DNA from: Rhea pennata
Lineage: Eukaryota > Chordata > Aves > Rheiformes > Rheidae
Assembly: GCF_028389875.1 (NCBI RefSeq)
Contig: NC_084674.1
Location: 14,293,501 to 14,357,500 of the forward strand
Direction: 5' to 3'
Length of the DNA stretch: 64,000 nt
Shown here: one piece after another, positions 38,201-50,161 of the stretch
How the letters are laid out: each line of letters begins with the position of its first letter
How positions within the stretch are numbered: position 1 is the first letter of the stretch
Program-made: the position numbers and the translations under genes
Notes under the pieces: generated by a model
What the model saw: the letters and a program-made list of their open reading frames with translations, nothing else
Told to the model about the DNA's origin: nothing
Database searches by the model: none

Positions 38201-41200
38201 GAAGTAGGTATGTGAATTGGTAAATTCCTCCTCCTCCTGAATCAGCACTGAATCATCACTCCAGAAGCAAATGTGATTCACAGTACAGGTTAAAGTCCAT
38301 AGGCTGCTTTGGATTTCTTAAAGGATGACTTGTGAATGACACGCTGAGGATGTCTGGTCACTGAACAACACGCAACACCTGCACAAACAGAGGCTGCACT
38401 AATACCCCATGGTAAATACCTGCCACTCAGCTCTCGCCGGGCTGGCGTGCCAACCTGTCCCAGCACTGCTTTACCACATTAAATTGTGAAGGAAAGTTCA
38501 TAGGTCTGTGAACCTCATTTGTACAAAATAAGCAGCTAAATAAATTCTATTGTAAAAGCTCATTTAAATTGTTTTTAATAATTAGTAGCTTCTCTTCTAC
38601 TGCAAGCTAATAAAGCAAAGCACCACAAAATATTGAGAAACCATGCTGAAATTCTGGATTAGCCTGAATGAAAGACTATGTACAATACAAATCAATAGCT
38701 TTCTGTTGTGTTGCAAATTTATTCTTGCAATTTTTACCATTTAGTCATCCCAAAACATATTGCATATTCGAAAACATTAAGAGCCATTCTATTCAAGATA
38801 AGTATTTGTCACATTGAAACCAATGACGTACCCAATAAAAGTCTTTTCCAGAGCAAAAACTCTGAGCAAGAAATTAAAATAGAACATAAACTTTATAAAT
38901 GATCCAGCATGAAAAGATTAACGTAACTCTATTCCATGCTGGAGGCCTTTACCACTCATAGGATGTGCGTGGCATTTCTAAAAACCAAATTTGTAACAGA
39001 GGATACTGAAACAAATACAGCCTAGGTAAATTTTATTCCAACAGAACAGAATGAATTGATCACTGAACCATTTTCTCTCATGTTACTGATTAATCTGATT
39101 AGGTTAGAAAACATTATTTTTAGTTTAACCTGTATTTAGTTTGAGTTTGTTCACTTTTATCAGATATGATGAGATTACATGCTTGGAAGCAATTTGCATT
39201 TTCCAATATATCACATGACCTAATAGAAGAATTGTATATCCATACTAATTTTTCTTCTCACAGCTGCTAAATGCAAGTAATCATGATCCATTTTACTGCA
39301 TGCAGGCAGAGTCTCTAACAGTAACGTATACACATGCACACACACCCTTGGTGCTTGCTTTAAAGGTGTTAAGATCTTCAGTACCGGATGCAATGCTGAG
39401 CCAAACAGTAGACTAAAAAACTTAAGCATAGTAACATGAATAATCTAGAATTAGGAATGCTTTACAGAAACAAGAGGCAGTAACAGCCAAAAAAATGTCC
39501 TAGGGTGGAGGAAGAGTGTGTATGCTTTTGGGAAACAGACCTTTTTGCCCCACCCCAACATCTAAGCAAATCACAGTAGATATCAGTCAGGTCAATTATC
39601 TATGGGGTACAATCAATATTGAATTCCAGAGCGGTAGAATAATTCATGTCTATTAAACATTTTTTCAAAAATGATTAAAAATGTTCAATAGGCATGTATA
39701 TTTTTTAAAATAAAGTCTTTTTTAATAACTTTTAAAAATATGACTAATTTTTGGTTATGTGTCATTATAGCAAGACTTCTGTACGTCATTTGACATCCCA
39801 GTAAAAGCAATCACTATCCCAGCCACCATTTTTAAGTAATGATCCAGATTAAAAAGCATTCATAGAATGATTACGTTACATAGTTTTTTTGTAGTCTATC
39901 GGATTTTTTTTTTTTTTTGTAATCATCCTGAAGGAATTGTTTTTAGCCCACTACCAATCAGGTTTTTTTAATAAATGATTTACAAGATCTTAAGTAGTCA
40001 TTCCTGCAAAAAAAAAAGAATAAAGGGAAGAAATACTAATGAAGCAGAAAACAGTGATGGGAACAGACTGCAGTCTTGGATGGTTTGCCTATAGTGGAGT
40101 TACTGAACAGTAATGCAAAGTCAGATGCCAAGAGGCTCAGGCATTGGGCAGAATGAACAGACTAGATCTAAAAGACTAAAATCTAAATGCTAGAAGTCTG
40201 TGAACCTCAAAAAAACCCTAGGGTTTTGGTAGACAGCCAAATAAATAGAAGTATCAGAATGGGATACAGAACTGTTACCTGTTTATATGATGTTAGTGAG
40301 GGCATTACAGAAAGGACACAGTCAGTTTTGGCATCTACTTTTTGAAAAGAACATTGATAGAATTAGAGTTCTAAAAGCTGACAACAGCAACTAGAAGGAC
40401 AAAGAAAAAAGAATTAAGAAACTCAATTCCCTCATATAAAATGGGATTGCAAGGTCATTTGATCATGGTCTGGCAAATCCCTGTTTAAGGACAATATTTG
40501 CACTAGTAGAGCCTTTTCCTCCCCTCCCCCACACCCCCTATGCCTACAAGCATTGAAATCCCGTAGTTGCGAGCCAAAACTAGCTGAATTCAAATAAAGC
40601 TTCTATTCCCCCCTGCCTCCTCTCACTTTTTCTTGCTCAGGACAATAATTGTTCAAGTTACCTAGAGAGGTGCATATTTCTCTTCTGAATAATTATTTGA
40701 GGTTCTTAAATCAAGATTTTCTCTCTAAAATTTATGCTGTAGCTTTACTTGACATTATGCTTTTGATGTTGAAATTAGTGAAGCTTTATGACCTCTGATA
40801 CACAGAACACCAATCACTTGTTCTCTCTATCTTTACAAATGAATGAAAATTCAAGCCTCTGATAGCCCTTATTACCAAAACTTTTGTTTCAGTTGCTGAC
40901 TTGCTTTCTACACCTCTCTGCCTTCAGAAAACTTCTGGTAGTACCCAGCTTTTAAAGGAGTAGCAAGTGCAACCCTCTCTCCAAGCAGAAGAGCCTGGCT
41001 GTAAGGGCAAAACCTTCCTCAACAATTTGAGTTAGCCAGCACAAAATAAAAACCCCAGGAAGTCAGAAAACTAGGAGACACCTACTGTAGCCTGCTTCTT
41101 CACCACAGGAGAAACGAACTCTGTCTTCAGAAGCATCCACAAAGAGGAACTGGGTTGAGTAAGTCAGCTTAATCTCAGGAATTCAGTGTGGTTTGCTAGA

Positions 41201-41238
41201 AAATAGCAGCCCTTCAAACAGATCCACAGGTACATGCT

Positions 41239-41268
41239 TGAGAGAGAGAGAGATAGAGAAAGAGAGAA
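41239..41268. repeat. (GA)n purine tract
   Basis: Imperfect GA repeat on the plus strand with a few A and T interruptions. Confidence 0.85.
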
Positions 41269-42769
41269 GATACGGCCTCTAGTTCTCTCATATTATCTAC
41301 TGCTATTCTGATGAAGACTCATAACCTTGGAGCAGTTGCTAGTGAAACACTAACAGTGGATGAAAAGCCAGTGGAAAGAAGTAGCCTTGGCGGCAACAGG
41401 CCAAGCCCAGTTGCAGAACCATCGTAAACCACAGTGGCTTCCCAGAAGGCATTCTGGTGGCCTGGTGTTTTAAAGCAATCATTTGCTGCTGGTGGGATGA
41501 ATCTATGCAGCAGATTTATCATGGAGAAGACTTGAGCTGAAGAAATGACTCTTGGTAAGTGAAAGAATCCTACAGATTAAGGCAGGAGACATTCAAAACC
41601 TTATGTGAAACACTGAAGATCTTAACATAATTTATTTTACAAGATTTGATCAAAAAATCCACAAAAATAACTTGTGATATGCCCAAAATATGTACATGGA
41701 TAATTACCTTTGCTTCAGCCATCATTCATTTGACACTAAGTCTCACTGAGACTGTTTTATGAAAAAGCTTTGCAATATATTGTGCAGGCTCATACTTATC
41801 CATTTAGCACCAAAATATATAGAGTCTGCAAGAAGTATTAGGCTACAACTCTGAAGGAGCATTCTTAATTCAGCTACTTGAAACAAGTTTCTGTTCTGAA
41901 ACAAGAAAAGTACATTTTATTTTCTGAAGCTACAAATAAAATGCCTACTGTTATAGTCCTCATGTAGGTAGAAATTCTATTATAATTCAGAAAAGTGCCT
42001 CAGAGTCAGAATTCTAGGACAAAATTGAGTAAGTGTTCAGATATGTTACTAAATCTTCAAAATTGAACTAGTAATTGATAAAACAGTTCTCAGACTAATC
42101 TTCCTAGTATGAGGAACCTTTTTAAACCTCAAACTTCAGCAGAAGCTCAGAGTGCTTATTTTACAATAGGCTTTCGGAACCTTACATATTTGTGGAAAAA
42201 CTGCCTTGCTGCAGTAACTCCAAGACTGAGTTAAGTCAATCATCAAGTCTCACAAGTAAAAAGACAGACCAAGTATGAATGTAAAAGAGCCCACATATTT
42301 ACTGTAAGCATAAGCAATGAAAAGCAGCTGAAAAGAGAGGTTTATGCATAGATAGTGCTTACAAAATAAATCCACTTGCTGCTTTAACAGCAAAGCAGTG
42401 AAGAACAGTAACTTCCCAGTTAACCAATCCCTCTCCACAGGGAGTCCCACAACGAAAGTGAACTGTGCATTTTACCTCATTCCTGATAATTTTGAATGTG
42501 CAAGTGTCAGAAACTCCTGGGAAAGGCACTGTATTAGGGAAATGCAGGTATACTTGTAAGTACAAACACCCATGCAATGTGTACTATACATTTGTATATA
42601 CAATACAAATATGCACACACGCACATAACTGAGAAATCTTTCTCCTTTAATAGAGTCATGTTGGATCTTAAATTTCAGTTCTTTGATGCACTAAATACCT
42701 CTGAACACCCAGTAACATCTGTCTTTAACATAAAATTAATCTATGTCACAGGAGGCACCAGTCAGTCAG

Positions 42770-42895
42770 GGCTCACCCCAGGTGGGTCCCCAGGTGGTCC
42801 CTCAGCATCTTCCCTGCCACCAGCCCCATCGGGCTCCAGAGAACCTGGTTCCTCCCCAGTCTCTGCTCCACCTCCACACACCACCTCCACATGCT
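42770..42895 (-). other. G-rich segment beyond the SLMAP poly(A) site
   Basis: On the minus strand this segment is rich in GGGG, GGTGG and GGAGG words and stands out from AT-rich flanks. It lies about 480-600 bases downstream of the candidate SLMAP polyadenylation signal. G-rich non-template DNA after a poly(A) site can slow RNA polymerase II and help termination. That role is an inference from position and composition. An old inserted element is the alternative. Confidence 0.3.
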
Positions 42896-43344
42896 ACCGG
42901 CAGGGCAGAGGAAAGAGAAGAGAATCAGTTAGGAAAGAAACAGTATCTAAAACAGGGACAAATAGAAGATTTAAGATACTGAAGAACAGAGGAGGCAGCA
43001 CCAGGCTCCCTTCCCACTACTGCCCAGCTATCTGCTGTACTGCTTCTCCAATCTTGCCAGCCCTGCCACAGGCATGATCCAACTTTCACCTGAAAAACAC
43101 TATTTTTTCCACAGTGATAATCCTCCCAAGTCCTTGACTACCCTCTTCCCCAATTTCTTTCTGAAAAACAGACAGGAGAGAGATCATCTAGACAAAAACA
43201 AACCAGTGCAAATGTGAAATACAAGGTAAAAATGTCTTTTGATATTACTGAGCATGCTGCAGACGTTGTGCCTAGTAATTGTGGTAATATCTAGCATAAA
43301 AGAAACTTAGTATGGATCTATTGCTTTCAAATGAGATTCAACTC

Positions 43345-45202
43345 AAACATGCATAGGGAGAGTAAAGTTATTTTATTAAATCATGCACATCACGTGTGTT
43401 AGTGCAAATAGTTTAATCTGTACTCCAGAAATTCTATTGTATTTTTATATCTTTACAAAATAGATTTAAAACAATTATTTACTTTAAAAAATGTAATTCT
43501 GAAGTTAAGCATTTCAGAACAATATTTGCAATAACCTATATACAAGAGGTACTGGGTACCACTGGCATACGAGTGTTCTGTGGTTGGGTGGCTTCCTGCA
43601 ACTGAAAATGATGAAATGAATGAACTAAATGACAATATTTTCTACAAGTCACTTGTGGACTATTTTCTCCATAACTAATAATCCTCCCATTAGCCAATCC
43701 CACATAGCTTAAAGTAGAACCTTTAAAGGACAGACAATGATCCTCAAAACCTCAAGGTAAATTTTATGCTAAATTTCTATTTAAATATTTAAACTATCTG
43801 TCGATTGCCGTAAGATCATTTAAAGCCAATTGAATCTTCAAGATTATCTCCCTATTTTGAAGTTTCCTTTAGTAGAGCCATTTTACTTTACCATTCTTTA
43901 GCATATTATTTGTCTTCAATAAACTTTGAAGGAACTGTTGAGTTCAACAAGATAACTACAGTCTATATTTAATTCAGCATTAATACAGTGATTCCCACCA
44001 AAGTCAGCAAGTAGCAATAACTATAGTACTTAGATAAGGAAAATAAACTTCACAATGGGGACCACTGCATTGTACTTATAAGCCATGTAACGTTGATGCA
44101 AAAAATTTAACTACCAAATTAAATCATTGTTCACCTGACACATACATGACTAGGTATATGATTCCAATTTTGTAGCAGTTTATGTATCTCTGAATTTTTT
44201 TGGCTAATCATAGATGCACGGTAGCAGTTTTTAATGAAGTTACATCAACAAAAGCTTATCTAAAGAGCCTCTCCAGCTCCAGTCAGAAAGTATCAAATGA
44301 CTGAAAAAATAAATTGATATAATGTGATATGTGAGAAAGTATTCATACTTTTAAAGAACGCATCTCTTTAAATATATGAAATTTAATAAATTACATTCAA
44401 ACTAAAGTTAACGCAAGTTGAATCACTGCACTATGTCCATCCAATGACCAAGTATTTGCTCCCAGAAATACCTTAGTTCACTCAAGAACACACACATGCT
44501 TACACTCGCACACACGCACACTAAATATTCTAGGCTGGTCTTCACCATCAGTGTCTATATCTCTTTAAGGCTGGACAGGAATTGTGTTCATTTCCAGAAA
44601 TCATTAACAAAACAATCCTTATCAAATAAAAATACGCTTCCTTCAAAAGGCCTAAGAGAAGTTACCTTAAGTCTTGTTCCCAACAGCTCAGTGACTAACA
44701 GCAAGTGAAACGATATACTAGTTTCAGAAAAAAAAAAAAAAATCACACTGAAAGGCACTGAGCACACTGCATCTGTTTTCAAAGTATCTGCAAGGTTATT
44801 TGACTTGGGTGTCCAAGTCAGCAAAAAAGTCTTTTTCCTTTTAAATCCAGCAATTAGATTCTAAAGTAAAAGTCCACAAACCTAGCCATTATAAATAATT
44901 TGGTACCAAGAAGCCTACTTTAGGCCACCATTGTAATATTTAGAATCCCAATATACTAATTTAAAACTTACGTGAAATTGTAAGCAAAAATATTGCTCAC
45001 AGTATGATGAATCACAATTTTATTCCCTCTTTATAGACAGATACATTTTATACAGTTTAAAGCAAATGACCCTACTGCTGTTCTCACGCAGAGCTGTGCT
45101 GTATTAAGAGGTAAAAAGGAAGAGAATTAATCTGTTTTCCCTCAGTATATGAGTGATGCCAGCTTCTAAAGGGAGGACGGTGTATGGATTCAACAACAGT
45201 TC
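43345..45202 (-). other. SLMAP: Candidate SLMAP 3' UTR with polyadenylation signal
   Basis: This stretch follows the last SLMAP stop codon. On the minus strand AATAAA occurs at 43377-43372, followed by a T/G-rich stretch (gcatgtttgagttg) about 20-35 bases further on, which is the usual arrangement at a cleavage site. A nearer AATAAA at 45024-45019 could end a short form. The sequence between is AT-rich and non-coding, as 3' UTRs often are. Which signal is used cannot be decided from sequence. Confidence 0.45.
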
Positions 45203-45292
45203 TCATGGAGAAGCTCTGGTTAGGCCTGGGTACAGCACCACGGCTGTTACAGCAACCAAAGCTGCCATCACAGGCATCCAAGGCCATTGTCT
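45203..45292 (-). CDS. SLMAP: SLMAP last coding exon, tail anchor A
   Basis: This exon encodes the C-terminal tail in 29 codons plus TGA: RQ, then WPWMPVMAALVAVTAVVLY as the membrane segment, then PGLTRASP. It closely matches the mammalian SLMAP tail WPWMPMLAALVAVTAIVLY as I recall it. The acceptor is strong (ttttttctctccacacag) and phase 0, so it joins directly to the exon ending EKGNN at 50027. Tail-anchored proteins of this design are inserted after translation, with the coiled coil facing the cytosol and only the short C-terminus in the lumen. It is used when the upstream alternative tail exon is skipped; when that exon is included, this one would be 3' UTR. Confidence 0.95.
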   Translation of the reverse strand, partial: RQWPWMPVMAALVAVTAVVLYPGLTRASP

Positions 45293-46349
45293 CTGTGTGG
45301 AGAGAAAAAAGAAATCAATATCATATCTGCTCTAAAATCACACCGATCAGTTTACCCCGTGGTTCCTCAAAGTCCTGAGTACCTGTTGATAGGCATCACT
45401 AAAACGTTACCCATGAGCCCTACTGCAGGCTAATCCTGACTTATAGTACCACAAAATTAAACCGTATTTCTCTAGCAGAAGAAATTCCAATGGAAAACTC
45501 TTCAAAACTCTTCATGATCAAAAGATCATCAGGAGAAGCTTTAGCAGCCCCGTATTTCCAGCTTCATTACCATACACACCTCAGAGACCTCTACTATTAA
45601 AAATGGGAGGGCTTAAGATGTTTAAAACATCGCATGTGCCAAGTCATTGCTAGACATAAGTTTATGCAGTAATGCCATCCTTAACTTATTTTTTGAATGT
45701 TTAAATCCAGATTTAGATCTTGGTTCTTAGCAGAGCCTAACAGATCAGTCTTGAATGCATTGTCACAATATTTTATGACAACAATAGAGTTTTAAGAGAA
45801 GGACACACCGGCAGACATTAGAGAAAATGCAAGCTGAGAGTTGAAAATACAAACCCACCACCTATTTCTCATCTTGTCTTTTTTCCATCTTCTTCACAGC
45901 AATAGTGAGAAAAAATAAAGCGTTTAAAGCCAGAGAGGAAATTCTTAGTCCATAATGAAGAACCAAAGCTTGTCAATTTGTTGTTATTTAGAGGCAAACT
46001 CTTCATTTTCCATAGTTAATTAAGCAATTAAATTTTCATTCAGGCCCTAGCATTGCAGCATTGTGCAAAATTTAGCCCATTCGCTAAAGACAAACTGAGA
46101 CCAAGTTAGAAGAGGCACATTCAGAACCAGTTAGAGTGAAATTAATTCATTGTTAAAGAAATCACACAGATGTTAAATGATTAGTTGATTGTGCAGCTCG
46201 TCAGTATCAACAGAATGGCATATTAAATGAAGGGTTTGCTTCAGGTAAATAAATACCTGTGAGCATTTCACCATGCACTATTTTATACAGAAATGGCACA
46301 AACAGGTGAGAGGGACAAACATACATTGACTGAACAGTAGTGCTTGTAC
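45293..46349 (-). other. SLMAP: SLMAP intron between alternative tail exons
   Basis: Minus-strand sequence from the donor CAG|gtacaag after tail exon B to the acceptor of tail exon A. A TGCATG motif lies at 46277-46272, about 73 bases into the intron. If tail B is skipped this sequence is part of the longer intron from 50026. Confidence 0.75.
46272..46277 (-). promoter_or_regulatory. TGCATG, RBFOX-type splicing motif
   Basis: Reads TGCATG on the SLMAP strand about 73 bases downstream of the tail-B exon donor. RBFOX proteins binding this word downstream of an exon usually promote its inclusion in muscle and brain. The motif is short and could occur by chance. Confidence 0.45.
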
Positions 46350-46355
46350 CTGTCG

Positions 46356-46439
46356 CTACCACAATGGGCCGTAACACCAATACAGGAAAGCCAGGATTAG
46401 GCCGATGAATACGGCTGGGACGGGTTGTAATATGGAAGG
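46356..46439 (-). CDS. SLMAP: SLMAP alternative tail exon, tail anchor B
   Basis: This exon encodes 27 codons plus TAG: PSILQPVPAVFIGLILAF then LYWCYGPLW. It matches the other known SLMAP C-terminus (PSILQPVPAVFIG...GPLW in mammals, as I recall). The acceptor is cttcccttctttag with phase 0, so it joins the exon ending EKGNN. The segment from about VFIGL to YWCY is a hydrophobic, aromatic-rich anchor, different in sequence from tail A and ending only a few residues later. A donor (CAG|gtacaag) follows six bases after the stop at 46350/46349, so the whole exon may be a 90-nt cassette at 46350-46439. Choice between the two tails would change the anchor and possibly the target membrane. Confidence 0.93.
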   Translation of the reverse strand, partial: PSILQPVPAVFIGLILAFLYWCYGPLW

Positions 46440-48072
46440 CTAAAGAAGGGAAGGGATATTAAAAATCACTTTGTGCTATAGATCAATCATGTAAAGATGA
46501 TTTAGAGAGGGGAAGATAAGTCAGTGAGTTTTGGTTTAATTGAAATGTATTAAAGACATCTAACACAATACTGCATGATCTAATTGGCATACAAAGTTAG
46601 TACACCATTCTAGTCAAATGAACAGGGATGTTTAAAAATAAAGGGAAGTAAGTAGAAAATACTCGAAGAAACCTCTTGTCACAACTTGGAATTTAGCTCT
46701 TAAAAGCAGTATGAGGCTTACATTGACTTGCCTGTATCTTATTGGTATTTTGCTTTTAGTTTTCTATGCAAGTGACAGGAAATCCCCTCCGGATTTCTCT
46801 TAAAGCAGTAAAATTCATACCAGGTACCAAATTTTTCATCTGCTTCTTCATTCCATGCAATTTAGCCTCTTCCCATTTTCCATCACCAGGCTCCAGGAAA
46901 AAACAGTATTTTCCTCAATTAATGAATCAATTAACAACTATGGCAGCAGGCAAATCCAGTCACTTAGACATTTCTGTGAGATAACATGACTGTACAATCA
47001 ACACTAAGTTACTGTAAAGCAGGGAAGTATATTCGTATTAGAGATACCATAAAAATCAGCATCTCCAGCAAGTCAGCCTTGTGACAAAGCGCAATTCTAA
47101 GAGTCAGTTAAATGCTGTAGCTGGGCCAAACTACCAGCTACGAAGATTGCAGGGTTCATTTAGCTTATGGCCTCGTGAGAGCCATTGCACATTTTCTCAG
47201 TTACTTTCAGCCAACTGTAAATTACTTCACATTCTGGAGGATAACCTCTATCCCTAACACAATATACAAAAAGCAAAAAGGGACTTAATTTCTAAGCTGT
47301 CCTTGGAAAGCATCTACTTTCTTTGTATCTTAGCTGATATAGTTGTGCACATACACAGACACACAGAGGTTAAGTTCAAACCATGCTATTTTCTTTCAGT
47401 TTTTTTTTTTGGTGCCTAAGCCACTTCGATTTTGTTCAGTCAATTAAACAAATACAAAGCTTACATTTGTAGACTTTCTTAGGCATTATTTTGCAATTTA
47501 TAAATCAAATCTCATTCCGTTATGAATTTGCAGCAGTCATTTAATCACAGAACCTCAAGTATGGTTCAAAACACTTTGATCTCTGCCATTCAATTCTTGA
47601 CTTTTAAAAAATTCATTTATATTTTAATCAAGGCATATATATTTAATAGACAAATCATGTGCAACCAAGTCATTTTCATGCAGTATTTTTTGTCATTGGT
47701 GCTACAATTAGAGTGCCATCTTCCCACAGAAAGCATGTTGATAGAAACAATCAGAGCAGTGTTCAAAAAGTGCCAAAAATTTAAGTCAATCAGAGCAGCT
47801 AACGTTCTCAAACCATTCACAAACAAATCCATCATATACTGCATCACAAAATAACCATTGACTACAAACATGCAAGCGCAAGTAGTGTACCATACTGCTA
47901 AGTGTTTCAGGACACAGTACTGCTTTTTTGAAAGTAAAACTTTATCCTCCCAAAAGGAAAAGTACAAAAACTTGTGAATATTTAAAATCATATTCCAAAT
48001 GGAGCAAAGCAGCCCGCTTTTTTCTAACATTCTAGCATTTATTAATTCACAGGACAATTGTAGAGTGTTTTG

Positions 48073-48132
48073 GGTTTTTTTTTGTTTGTTTTTTTGTTTG
48101 TTTGTTTGTTTTTTTTGTTGTTGTTGTTTTTT
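48073..48132. repeat. TTTG/TTG-rich simple repeat
   Basis: Imperfect T-rich tract with TTTG and TTG units on the plus strand. Confidence 0.9.
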
Positions 48133-48882
48133 GAGTTACACACATTCATGCCTGTGGCATCTTAGCAAATGAAACAAATTTTTAAATATCCACTGCATTT
48201 AATGAAATTGCCTTCAAACAGCTAAAATTCCTTCCTCATGAGGAAGGATCTCCTCCCAGCTGAGAAGCAGTTAATGAGGTTTTTCAAAAACATGCATCCT
48301 AGAACGATAAAAGGACATCCTATAGAGGCATGAAGATGTGCAAACACAGATGGGCCCCAAAAAGGAATAAATCCCACAGTAGGAACTGACTTTCTATAGG
48401 ACACTGTCCTCAGAAATTAAGTAACAGATAATGATTCAGCATAGGAGGACAATGATATTTGAAAAATTTGACCTTGGAACTCAGCCCAGCATCTACGATT
48501 TTTAAAATAATCCACAATATATTTTACATTACTGATTGCAACTAAACACTTGCATGAACAGCAAGCTTGTCCAGTAGTTCTTTATATGGTTGGATGCTCT
48601 TCATCATACCAACATACCCTGTTGCAACTAGTTCCTTTCCCTGGAAGCTGATTTTGGCAATTCGGTTCCTTATTTTGTTTGAATACTCACCTCAAATTCT
48701 TGCTAAGAATCCCCTTCTATCTTTGCAAGCTTTGCTTTCATCAGGTGCTCCAACTCCATTCATACCCTTTCTTCCAGCTACTATTCCCCCTTTTCACTAA
48801 TCATCCTGATCTTGAGATTAATATTTTAATAAGCAGAGAATCTCATACTCACAATCATTTTTTCAGTGTGATCTCTTCTATT

Positions 48883-48886
<4 letters not shown>

Positions 48887-48937
<51 letters not shown>
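48887..48937. repeat. (TG)n microsatellite, about 25 copies
   Basis: Pure TG repeat on the plus strand, (CA)n on the SLMAP strand. CA-rich intronic RNA can bind hnRNP L, but this lies about 2.4 kb from the nearest exon. Confidence 0.95.
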
Positions 48938-48938
<1 letters not shown>

Positions 48939-50026
48939 TTTTTTTTAAAGCTTCTTCCTACTTTAGCAAGGCAGTATTATCTGGGCTGTTATTGCAGAAG
49001 AATCCTAAGCAGAAAGCAGGTTCCAGTAAAGTACTATCTTGAATACATGGCTGTGAAAAGTAGGAATAGCTTTGAATTCTTCATATTCCTCTTAGCTCTA
49101 ATGTGTTACAGGTTTACATTCATTAGCTGGGCTAATTCTGGCAAGAATATTCATACTAAACTTCAGGCATCTAGCAGCCAGCGATGTTTGGAGTACCTGT
49201 AAGCTCCATCTACAGAGAGAGAGCGAGCGAGCCAGCCTTTTCTAAAAGGCTATTATGGAACATCCATTGTCCTCCTATTTTGCTCTCCCCACTATGGGAG
49301 CTGTTCTCTCTCCACTGATCATGAGGGCAGTACAGGGAGACTAAACCAGTCATTCTACGAAAGTAAAGTGTCCAAAAATGTTATAAGATAATCGCAGCCT
49401 GTCTGCCACAACCTGTTAACTTTTGGAGGATTTCAGAAATCTCAGTATGCAAAAGTTGTCCCAGCTGTAACCTCAATTCTAATGATACACTCTCTCAAAT
49501 TAATTGCAACAGAAAAACTCTTTTGTTAGTGAACAGAAAGGATAGTTCAACTGCACCATGTAAATCCTAAGCCGCTAAGGGATGACCACAATTAAGAGGC
49601 AGGAGCAAGAGTCAAGAGATAATATATGTTGTAACACAATTAAAAAAAAAAAAAAAGATCTTGAAGAAGGTTGCTTAATTCATTTGGATGCAGGTGTTTC
49701 AGCTTTTACCTTTGTATTACTCAAATTAAAATGTTTTTCCTAGTTCTGGTCCATTAGGAATTAAGTCAGATTTTTCAAGAGAGTAGATATCTTGAGCCAC
49801 ATTTAAAACTGTTATGTAGCTGTAAATCTAACTTGTATGTACAATTTTAAGTGTGTAATGACCTACAAATTTGCACTTGTAGTACCAGAATGCAGTTTTG
49901 CATATAATATGGTACATAGCCTTTCTGAAAGTCTGTCCTTCACTGTACAACACTCAGTTCTCCTAATCAGCAGGAGAATTGCCAGTGTCATAACCAGACT
50001 TCCCCACATACTTTGTGCAGACTTAC

Positions 50027-50161
50027 GTTATTTCCTTTTTCTTGTAGCAGCTTCAGGTTTTCTTTACACTGTTTGAGCTCATCTGTGATTGATTGCTTTT
50101 CTTGTTCAGCCATCTCAAACTTCGCCTTCAGCTCTGAGAGCACAGTCTGTGTTCTTTCATA
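50027..50161 (-). CDS. SLMAP: SLMAP coding exon, last shared coiled-coil exon
   Basis: Forty-five codons in phase 0 at both ends, starting YERTQTVLSEL and ending LKLLQEKGNN. The acceptor is tttgcctttag and the donor AAC|gtaagt. The charged heptad pattern (LKAKFEMAEQEKQ, ITDELKQCKENLKLL) is the end of the long SLMAP coiled coil just before the membrane anchor. It matches mammalian SLMAP closely as I recall it, with small changes. Because it ends in phase 0, it can join either tail exon without changing frame. Confidence 0.96.

Larger units (their letters stand above)
35238..43350. other. AT-rich intergenic DNA downstream of SLMAP
   Basis: No gene was recognised. It holds a purine-rich (GA)n tract at 41239-41268 and a C-rich (G-rich on the SLMAP strand) segment at about 42770-42895. 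The rest is AT-rich with short open frames only. Confidence 0.55.
46440..50026 (-). other. SLMAP: SLMAP intron with (TG)n and TTTG-rich repeats
   Basis: Intron from donor AAC|gtaagt at 50027 to the tail-B acceptor. It contains (TG)25 at 48887-48937 and a TTTG/TTG-rich tract at 48073-48132. A further TGCATG on the gene strand lies at 46859-46854. No further exon was recognised. Confidence 0.85.

Noticed and set aside
42577-43077. Plus-strand open frame of 166 codons rich in Ser and Pro
   Set aside because: Its unusual composition comes from the C-rich segment at 42770-42895. No domain, no start context and no splice evidence.
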